A program made the position numbers and the translations under genes. From contig CAIWHY010000443.1 of the NCBI GenBank assembly GCA_903912585.1, forward strand, positions 1-10,296: DNA of 10,296 bases, in the 5' to 3' direction. The DNA is from an uncultured Thermoleophilia bacterium (GTDB lineage Bacteria; Actinomycetota; Thermoleophilia; UBA2241). The notes under the pieces are model-generated. The model did not search any database, was not told the origin of the DNA, and was given only the letters and a program-made list of their open reading frames with translations. Of this stretch, positions 6,107 to 10,296 are shown piece after piece (position 1 is the first letter of the stretch; each line of letters opens with the position of its first letter).

Positions 6107-6687
6107 TGGCCGACGCCTTCCATCCCGAGCACGCCGAGCGGCTGGAGGATCCGGCCCGGCTCGCGGCGCTGCCGCAGGCCGCGGTCGTGGATCTGCTGCG
6201 GCTGCATGGCGACGAGACCATCGTCGACTACGGCGCCGGCACCGGCGTCTATACCGTCGCCGTGGCCGAGGCCGTGCCCGACGGCCGCGTGATCGCGGTC
6301 GAGGCGCTGGCGCGGCTCGCGGAGATGCTGCGCGCGAAGATCACGCCGGAGTTGACAGCACGGCTCCAGATCGTCGAGACCGACGCCAACACCGTGCCCG
6401 AGAGCGACGGCGTGGCCGACCGGGTCGTCATGGTCGATGTGCTGCATCACCTGTACGACCAGCCAGGGGCGCTGGCCGAGGTCACGCGGCTCCTGCGCCC
6501 CGGCGGGCTCTTCGTGGTGGCGGACTGGGGCGACAAGGAGCGGCCGATCGGCCCCCCGATCGGCCACGTCCTCGGCCTCGCCGCCGCGCTTGACGTGATC
6601 GCGGCGATGGGTCTGGCTGTGGTCGAGTCCCATGAGCCGGGGACGCTGCTGCCCAATCATCTGGCGATCGTGGCCGCCAAGAGCTAG
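6106..6687 (+). CDS. Class I SAM-dependent methyltransferase
   Basis: A 193-residue Rossmann-fold methyltransferase. Motif I is VDYGAGTGVYT (Asp41, Gly43-Gly47). The acidic residue of motif II is in VIAVEAL; ADRVVMVDVLHHLYD is motif IV and LLRPGGLFVVADWG is motif V. The N-terminal LEDPARLAALPQ is typical of a UbiE-like subgroup of unknown substrate common in anaerobes. The protein has no cysteine, which argues against an arsenite methyltransferase despite the nearby ArsR. It is translationally coupled to the osmC-like gene by a TGATG overlap. The next gene is convergent, with its stop 50 bases away. The methyl acceptor cannot be named. Confidence 0.87.
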   Translation: MADAFHPEHAERLEDPARLAALPQAAVVDLLRLHGDETIVDYGAGTGVYTVAVAEAVPDGRVIAVEALARLAEMLRAKITPELTARLQIVETDANTVPESDGVADRVVMVDVLHHLYDQPGALAEVTRLLRPGGLFVVADWGDKERPIGPPIGHVLGLAAALDVIAAMGLAVVESHEPGTLLPNHLAIVAAKS

Positions 6688-6692
6688 AGATC

Positions 6693-6723
6693 AGCGGCGG
6701 CGAACCCGGCGACGGCGGCCGCT
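6693..6723. terminator. Weak inverted repeat between convergent genes
   Basis: The 49-base gap between the methyltransferase and NifX-like stops contains AGCGGC (6693-6698) inverted against GCCGCT (6718-6723) with a 19-base loop. It might be a weak two-way terminator. No U-tract is visible, and short GC arms are common in such sequence. Confidence 0.2.
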
Positions 6724-6736
6724 CCTCCGCTCCGGC

Positions 6737-7117
6737 CTAGTGCTGGCAGGCGCCCTCGAACCCGACCACGGGGAGGCCGCCTGTGATGAAGGCCTGGACC
6801 GTCGTCTGCACGTCGCCGCCGACGCCGGCGTGCACAGCGATGCCGACCTGGTTGAACCCCATCAGCGGACGGCCGCCGATGCCGTCAACGACGATGGCGT
6901 TCACGTTGTGCTCCGCGAGCACGAGCACGGGGGCCATGCAGCCACCCTCCACGTGAGGCGCGTTGGTGAGGACCTGCACCTCACCGATCTCGCCATCGAC
7001 GATGTCGACCATGGTGAAGCACTGGCAGCGGCCGAAGTGGCCTGAGCGCAGGGCCTCGAGGCCGCCGGGCGCCTCGGATGGGATGGCGACGCGCATCGTG
7101 CTCGTCTCTTCGGTCAT
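6737..7117 (-). CDS. NifX/NifB-family (dinitrogenase Fe-Mo cofactor biosynthesis domain) protein
   Basis: A 126-residue protein of the NifX/NifB C-terminal/NafY domain family, which also holds stand-alone proteins such as MTH1175 and the orange protein that bind metal-sulfur clusters. Family landmarks: MRVAIPSE at the start, SGHFGRCQCFTMVDI (residues 25-39), GGCMAPVLVLAEHNVNAIVVDGIGGRPLMGF (58-88), and a C-terminal GACQH. Four cysteines (31, 33, 60, 124) and several histidines could bind a metal or cluster. ATG 7117 was taken as the start; ATG 7096 (MRVAIPSE) is possible and matches the domain edge more closely. Neither has a strong Shine-Dalgarno. It is 49 bases downstream of the DUF134 gene and likely in its operon. 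No nitrogenase genes are present here, so a general cluster or metal-carrying role is more likely than nitrogen fixation. Confidence 0.87.
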   Translation of the reverse strand: MTEETSTMRVAIPSEAPGGLEALRSGHFGRCQCFTMVDIVDGEIGEVQVLTNAPHVEGGCMAPVLVLAEHNVNAIVVDGIGGRPLMGFNQVGIAVHAGVGGDVQTTVQAFITGGLPVVGFEGACQH

Positions 7118-7166
7118 GACGTTCTCGCTCTCACTCGTGGGTTCATCGGTCCTTCGATCCTCGCGA

Positions 7167-7664
7167 TCAGGCGTCAATGCCGCCGCACCTGGGTCCGTGG
7201 TTGCCTTGGTCTCTACCGCGGCCTGGGGCGCCGCCCGGCCTGCCGCAGCGGCCTTGTGGGCCGCGGCACACGGTGACGTCGTCTGAGCCGCACCGCGGGC
7301 AGGACGCTGCGTCGGAACCCATGTCCCGCATCGGCCATTCTTCCCGACACGCGAAGCAGCGCAGTTGCCGGGGCTCCACCCTGTACTGACCGCCACTGAT
7401 CTCGATCGCCTTGCCGCCGACCAGGGCATCGGCGACCTTGGCGCGACCCCGCTCGAGCACGCGGCCGACGGTCTGTCGGGAGACGCCCATGGCCTCGGCC
7501 GCTCGCTCGTGGCTCAGGCCCTCGAGGTCCACGAGGCGGATCGCCTCGAGCTCGTCCACGGCCAGCCGGAGCCGGTCGAGCTCCCGTGCCGGTACTCCGG
7601 CGGGCTTGAAAAGCGTGATGCGAGGGACGCCCGCGACCGAACGTTCAATCGGCGGGCGTGGCAT
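7167..7664 (-). CDS. DUF134 family DNA-binding protein with zinc-ribbon tail
   Basis: A 165-residue protein of the DUF134 family. The conserved opening is ITLFKPAGVPARELDRLRLAVDELEAIRLVDLEGL, followed by a sigma-factor-like helix-turn-helix (SHERAAEAMGVSRQTVGRVLERG, residues 51-73) and VADALVGGKAIEI. A C-terminal extension has Cys103-x2-Cys106 and Cys122-x2-Cys125 (CPRCGSDDV), a probable zinc ribbon. It ends in a Gly/Arg-rich tail with three further cysteines (133, 140, 159). ATG 7664 has GGA at a suitable distance. Family members are commonly found beside NifX/NifB-like and other iron-sulfur genes, as here, which suggests regulation of that set. A palindrome over its own promoter supports autoregulation. 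What it senses is unknown; the cysteine tail is a candidate metal or cluster sensor. Confidence 0.88.
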   Translation of the reverse strand: MPRPPIERSVAGVPRITLFKPAGVPARELDRLRLAVDELEAIRLVDLEGLSHERAAEAMGVSRQTVGRVLERGRAKVADALVGGKAIEISGGQYRVEPRQLRCFACREEWPMRDMGSDAASCPRCGSDDVTVCRGPQGRCGRPGGAPGRGRDQGNHGPRCGGIDA

Positions 7665-7679
7665 GGTCTTTCCGGGTCG

Positions 7680-7699
7680 TTATTGGCATATGCTCATAA
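7680..7699. promoter_or_regulatory. 20-bp palindrome, candidate DUF134 operator
   Basis: TTATTGGCAT / ATGCTCATAA is an imperfect palindrome pairing at 8 of 10 positions, with a perfect GCATATGC centre. It lies in an AT-rich island in otherwise GC-rich DNA and covers the predicted transcription start of the DUF134 gene, the place for a repressor to block initiation. Assignment to the DUF134 protein is inference. Confidence 0.5.
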
Positions 7700-7723
7700 T
7701 AGAGGCATCTTGAGCGCCTGCAA
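7696..7723 (-). promoter_or_regulatory. Predicted promoter of the DUF134-NifX operon
   Basis: On the minus strand TTGCAG (7723-7718), 16 bases, then TATTAT (7701-7696) match a sigma70-type promoter well. The predicted start is near 7689, leaving a leader of about 25 bases before ATG 7664. Confidence 0.6.
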
Positions 7724-7736
7724 CCCGGTGGCGATC

Positions 7737-7866
7737 GCCGGCCGCTGCTCGTCGCCAGCCTGCATCCGGCCGGCCGCTGCTCGTCGCCGGCCGCTGCGCG
7801 CCGCCGGCCTGCATCCGGCCGGCGTCCGACGGGCATCCGGCCGGCGCTAGCCTTCGTCCGGCCGGT
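7737..7866. repeat. Cluster of GC-rich imperfect direct repeats
   Basis: A 38-base composite unit at 7737-7774 recurs at 7786-7823 with 3 mismatches. Its first 20 bases, GCCGGCCGCTGCTCGTCGCC, are also exactly copied at 7769-7788. The element CATCCGGCCGG occurs at 7764-7774, 7813-7823 and 7834-7844, with a shorter TCCGGCCGG at 7857-7865 inside the 3' end of the TrmO-like gene. CCGGCCGG is self-complementary, so the array can form hairpins. It fills most of the 182-base gap between the TrmO-like stop and the DUF134 promoter. It might be a degenerate minisatellite or REP-like element; no spacer regularity supports CRISPR. Confidence 0.75.
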
Positions 7867-8359
7867 GCTCGCCGCGCCGCCGCGCAGTCTCGTCGCTCAC
7901 CTCGTCCATCCAGCCACTCCGCGTCTCGAGCCGCACGTCAAAGCGCGCGACGTAGGGCTTGATGTCGAGCAGCGGCGTGCCGTCGAGGACGTCGAGGTCC
8001 TTGACGAACAGGTCGCTGCCGCGCCGTCCCACCAGGCGGACGACGCTCATGCCGAGCGGGTTCGGGCGGACCGGCGCCCGCGTGGCGAAGACGCCGCGCG
8101 GCACGTCGTCGAGGAACGGGACGAGCTTAAGCGTGGACGAGCCGGCCATCGACGGCGCGATCTCTGCGGCGCGATGAAGCCAGTAGATGAGGTGGAGATG
8201 GGAGAAGCCGTCGATGTCGTCGAGGGCTTCCTCGAAGCGCGGGAACACCTCGACGCGTCCGGGGCTGCCGTGGGCGAACGACGGCTGGATCGGCGTCTGC
8301 CCAGGGTCCGTGTGCTCGCTGTGGATGACGCCGATCGGGTCGAGCGTGAGGCTCGTCAT
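7847..8359 (-). CDS. TrmO/TsaA (UPF0066) family SAM-dependent methyltransferase
   Basis: A 170-residue protein of the TsaA/TrmO (VirR/YaeB) beta-barrel family. The E. coli member methylates N6 of threonylcarbamoyladenosine at position 37 of some tRNAs using SAM. Signatures seen: PIGVIHSEH at the N-terminus, RVEVFPRFEEALDDIDGFSHLHLIYW (35-60), TRAPVRPNPLGMS (93-105) and DGTPLLDIKPYV (126-137). ATG 8359 has GGGAGG 4 bases upstream. It is shorter than E. coli TrmO (about 235 residues), lacking the C-terminal domain, as in many archaeal and anaerobe homologues, whose substrate may differ. It seems to stand alone: a strong hairpin lies upstream and a repeat cluster reaches into its 3' end (final residues RPDEG). 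Confidence 0.88.
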   Translation of the reverse strand: MTSLTLDPIGVIHSEHTDPGQTPIQPSFAHGSPGRVEVFPRFEEALDDIDGFSHLHLIYWLHRAAEIAPSMAGSSTLKLVPFLDDVPRGVFATRAPVRPNPLGMSVVRLVGRRGSDLFVKDLDVLDGTPLLDIKPYVARFDVRLETRSGWMDEVSDETARRRGEHRPDEG

Positions 8360-8402
8360 GGTTGCCTCCCGGAAGTAGCGTGAGTGCGCGGCCTGGGGTC
8401 TG

Positions 8403-8443
8403 CGCCGGGCGGCGTCGAGCGCGAAGCTCTGCGCCGCCCGGCG
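8403..8443 (-). terminator. Strong stem-loop after the QmoC-like gene
   Basis: CGCCGGGCGGCG (8403-8414) and CGCCGCCCGGCG (8432-8443) form a perfect 12-bp stem. Inside, GAGC (8417-8420) pairs with GCTC (8426-8429) around GCGAA. It lies 15 bases after the QmoC-like stop and before the TrmO-like gene. No U-tract follows on the minus strand. It is most likely the 3' end structure of the DsrE-QmoC operon. Confidence 0.6.
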
Positions 8444-8458
8444 TGATGACTCACTTGT

Positions 8459-9613
8459 TCATGCCGCCGTGCTTTCCGCCGCGGCCCGGGACGCTGCCTT
8501 CTCGGCGTTGGCCGCCTCGGTCTCGAGGGCGAGGGCCTGGACGCGCGCGAAGTAGATCGCCAGTGGCCGATAGGCGAGGTGCGCCCACTTGCCGAACGGC
8601 ACCTCGAGAACGAGCATCGGCACGACGCCCATGAGGTGGATCACGTACATCGCGTTCGCCGCCGCATCGAGGCCGGAGCGATGCAGGAAGTTCTGCAGAA
8701 GGCCGGTGACGGCCACGTAGAGCAGCAGGTACAGGAACATCCAGTCGCTCTCGTGGGAGTGCGCGTGCTGGGGCGAGTCCTTCTTCAGGCGGCCGCGGAT
8801 GTTGAGGATCACGGCCGCGATCAGCCCGATCGACGCCAGGTACCCGAAGGCGTGGACGCGCCAGTCGATGGCCGGACCGGACTGCATCCGGTAGAGGAAG
8901 AACATGATCAGGATGAGCATGGTCACGTAGCTGAGCATCAGGGCGAGGTGGACCGCCCAGGGGCGGCTGCGCTCGCACTGCTTGTACTTGGCCTGCGTGA
9001 AGAACTGGTACGGCAACTGCGGCAGGGCGCTGAGGTACGAGCCGATGCCGGCGCCGGACCCGCCCATCACGTTCCGCCACATGCGCATGACGTTGATGCC
9101 GAGCAGGATGACCAGCACGATCGCCATCGTCCAGTCGAAGCGGTGGACGTAGTGCGCGGGCAGGAAGGCATTCTCGCCGTCGTAGGCGCTGAAGCTTCCG
9201 CCCCGGAGGGTGCCGAAGAGCACGAACCCGATGCCGGTGAGGAGCGCCGCCAGGATGATGGCGATCACTTCCCACGCGGGCGAGCGATAGAACAGGCCGC
9301 TGAGGCCGCTGAAGTCGTACTTGGACGTCAGCCAGCGGCGCATGCTCATCATGGTCTCGCCGGGCTCCGCCTCTTTGGGGCACTGCTCCGAGCACTCGCC
9401 GCAGTAGTAGCACATCCACGGCTCAAGGCTGCCTTTGAGCTTGTCCTCGAGTCCCAGCTGCAGAGCGTGCATCGAGCGGCGCGGGATGATGTGCGGCGCC
9501 TCGGAGTGCACGCACACCGCGGAGCAGTTGCCGCAGTTGAAGCACTTGTCGACGTCCGCGGAACCGTACGCGCGGAGCTCGTCGGCGAGCCCCGGCTTGA
9601 TGACTGTCGCCAT
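8459..9613 (-). CDS. QmoC-like membrane iron-sulfur protein (HdrC-HdrE fusion type)
   Basis: A 384-residue inner-membrane electron-transfer subunit. The N-terminal HdrC-like domain binds two [4Fe-4S] clusters: CFNCGNCSAVC (Cys24, 27, 30, 34) and CYYCGECSEQCP (Cys68, 71, 74, 78). About six hydrophobic helices follow (near 114-133, 161-179, 220-241, 253-272, 291-308, 322-340). Histidines at or near helix ends (157, 222, 254, 326) could ligate heme b, as in HdrE/NarI-type domains. This domain order and length match QmoC, which passes electrons between the quinone pool and soluble flavin/iron-sulfur partners in sulfur metabolism. The C-terminal tail is alanine-rich. ATG 9613 has GGAGG upstream within the 10-base gap after the DsrE-like gene, so the two are co-transcribed. 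No QmoA/B or HdrA/B gene is visible, so the soluble partner is unknown. A nitrate- or other respiratory gamma subunit is a less likely alternative. Confidence 0.85.
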   Translation of the reverse strand: MATVIKPGLADELRAYGSADVDKCFNCGNCSAVCVHSEAPHIIPRRSMHALQLGLEDKLKGSLEPWMCYYCGECSEQCPKEAEPGETMMSMRRWLTSKYDFSGLSGLFYRSPAWEVIAIILAALLTGIGFVLFGTLRGGSFSAYDGENAFLPAHYVHRFDWTMAIVLVILLGINVMRMWRNVMGGSGAGIGSYLSALPQLPYQFFTQAKYKQCERSRPWAVHLALMLSYVTMLILIMFFLYRMQSGPAIDWRVHAFGYLASIGLIAAVILNIRGRLKKDSPQHAHSHESDWMFLYLLLYVAVTGLLQNFLHRSGLDAAANAMYVIHLMGVVPMLVLEVPFGKWAHLAYRPLAIYFARVQALALETEAANAEKAASRAAAESTAA

Positions 9614-9623
9614 CGTCCTCCGC

Positions 9624-10109
9624 CTAGATGAACAGGTTGACGTTGGCTTCGTCGGCTTCGCCCAGGTAGGAGGCGACGCCGGCGAACTCGAGGCCGTCGA
9701 TGAGCTCCTCCTCCTTGAAACCGAGGATGTCCATCGAGAGCGTGCAGGCGATGAACTTGACGCCCTGCTCGCGGGCCGAGGCGACGAGGTCCTCAAGAGA
9801 CATGGCGCCGGCGTCCTTCATGACCTTCTTCATCATCGGGGCGCCGGCGCCGGCGAAGTTCATCTTGGAGAGGCCGAGATGCCCGGTGCCCTTGGGCATC
9901 ATCTTGCCGAACATCGCCTGCAGGGTGCTCTTCTTGTCCTTGGTCTCGACCTTCTCGGGCCGGCGCAGCAGGTTGAGGCCCCAGAACGTGAAGAACATGA
10001 CGACTTCGTCGCCCATCGCGGCGGCGCCGTTGGCGATGATGAACGCCGCCATCGCGCGGTCGAAGTCGCCGCTGAACAGGATGATGGTCTTCTTGCCGGT
10101 GGTGTCCAT
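9624..10109 (-). CDS. DsrE/DsrF-like (DsrE_2) family protein
   Basis: A 161-residue cytoplasmic protein of the DsrE/DrsH-like family, whose members carry sulfur as a cysteine persulfide or act as peripheral sulfur-relay partners. The opening KKTIILFSGDFDRAMAAFIIANGAAAMG and EVVMFFTFWGLNLLRR are family hallmarks, as are the methionine-rich middle MFGKMMPKG and APMMKKVM. The single cysteine, Cys122 in KFIACTLSMDILG, is the expected persulfide-carrying residue. The ATG at 10109 follows GAGGAG and overlaps the upstream stop codon (TGATG). The QmoC-like gene begins 10 bases after its stop. The arrangement suggests sulfur or persulfide exchange coupled to membrane electron transfer, which is inference; the family assignment is firm. 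Confidence 0.9.
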   Translation of the reverse strand: MDTTGKKTIILFSGDFDRAMAAFIIANGAAAMGDEVVMFFTFWGLNLLRRPEKVETKDKKSTLQAMFGKMMPKGTGHLGLSKMNFAGAGAPMMKKVMKDAGAMSLEDLVASAREQGVKFIACTLSMDILGFKEEELIDGLEFAGVASYLGEADEANVNLFI

Positions 10110-10296
10110 CAGGACTCCTCTCGCGGGATTGCCTGGTAAGTGAAGTAGCCGTCGTCGTCGACCTCTTTGATCTCCGCGATCCAGCCGTACTTGCGCATCC
10201 CCATCACCCAGAACACGACTTCGTTCGTCGGCTTGCCGACGACCGCGGCGATCTGGGGGATGGTCTGGGGGCCGGATTCCAGCACCTTGAGGATCC
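10109..10296 (-). CDS. Small winged-helix-like protein, C-terminal part only
   Basis: The frame is open from the right edge to a TGA at 10111-10109, giving 62 residues with the 5' end outside the window. The sequence reads LKVLESGPQTIPQIAAVVGKPTNEVVFWVMGMRKYGWIAEI, a helix-turn-helix-like pattern (IPQIAAVVGKPTNEVVFWVMGM), then KEVDDDGYFTYQAIP, which resembles a winged-helix wing. Small proteins of this kind are found in front of DsrE/Hdr-type genes in some anaerobes. It may be a regulator or a scaffold that no longer binds DNA. The TGATG overlap with the DsrE-like ATG places it in the same operon. Confidence 0.7.
   Translation of the reverse strand, partial: ILKVLESGPQTIPQIAAVVGKPTNEVVFWVMGMRKYGWIAEIKEVDDDGYFTYQAIPREES

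Noticed and set aside
6106..6687. Arsenite methyltransferase (ArsM), suggested by the nearby ArsR
   Set aside because: ArsM needs several conserved cysteines; this protein has none, and the ArsR lacks the arsenic-binding motif.
6737..7117. Part of a nitrogenase (nif) cluster
   Set aside because: Only a stand-alone NifX/NifB-type domain is present beside DUF134; no other nif gene is in the window and such proteins occur widely in non-fixers.
7737..7866. CRISPR array
   Set aside because: Repeat units are uneven in spacing, partly overlapping and GC-only, and there are no distinct spacers of constant length.
8579..9631. Plus-strand open frame of about 350 codons opposite the QmoC-like gene
   Set aside because: His/Glu/Val-rich antisense shadow of a gene with two clear iron-sulfur motifs and membrane helices.

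Overview
This is a GC-rich bacterial window, densely coding, with no rRNA, tRNA, CRISPR array or recognisable insertion sequence. Gene content mixes modules common in anaerobes (a QmoC/HdrC-HdrE-like membrane iron-sulfur protein with a DsrE-family partner, a DUF134 regulator with a NifX/NifB-type protein, a small seven-cysteine ferredoxin with an FmdB-type zinc ribbon) with an oxygen-using cysteine dioxygenase. High GC, GTG starts and a probable leaderless arsR mRNA fit an actinobacterial lineage, perhaps a Coriobacteriia-like anaerobe or facultative organism. That placement is an inference and weak.

Layout, left to right. (1) 1-4806, all minus strand: a DUF255/YyaL-type thioredoxin-fold protein running off the left edge, then moving upstream an aldo/keto reductase, a cysteine dioxygenase and an MFS transporter. 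Transcription runs MFS -> dioxygenase -> reductase. A GC-rich stem-loop separates the reductase from the DUF255 gene. (2) 4862-6687, a divergent locus. On the minus strand ArsR -> ferredoxin -> FmdB-like zinc ribbon ends in a hairpin. On the plus strand OsmC-like protein -> SAM methyltransferase. The 84-bp divergent intergenic region holds phased 8-bp GCAA repeats that overlap the arsR promoter. (3) 6737-7723, minus strand: a DUF134 helix-turn-helix/zinc protein followed by a NifX/NifB-family protein, with a good sigma70-like promoter overlapped by a 20-bp palindrome. (4) 7737-7866: a cluster of GC-rich imperfect repeats entering the 3' end of a TrmO/TsaA-type tRNA methyltransferase gene. (5) 8403-10296, minus strand: a strong hairpin, a QmoC-like protein, a DsrE-like protein, and the 3' end of a small winged-helix-like gene cut by the right edge.

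A common thread is sulfur and thiol chemistry: cysteine oxidation, OsmC thiol peroxidase, DsrE sulfur carrier, Hdr/Qmo-type electron transfer, and a possible dithiol ArsR sensor. The most interesting unit is the ArsR-controlled divergent locus that couples OsmC and a methyltransferase to a ferredoxin and zinc-ribbon pair. A reactive-sulfur or redox-stress role for it is inference.
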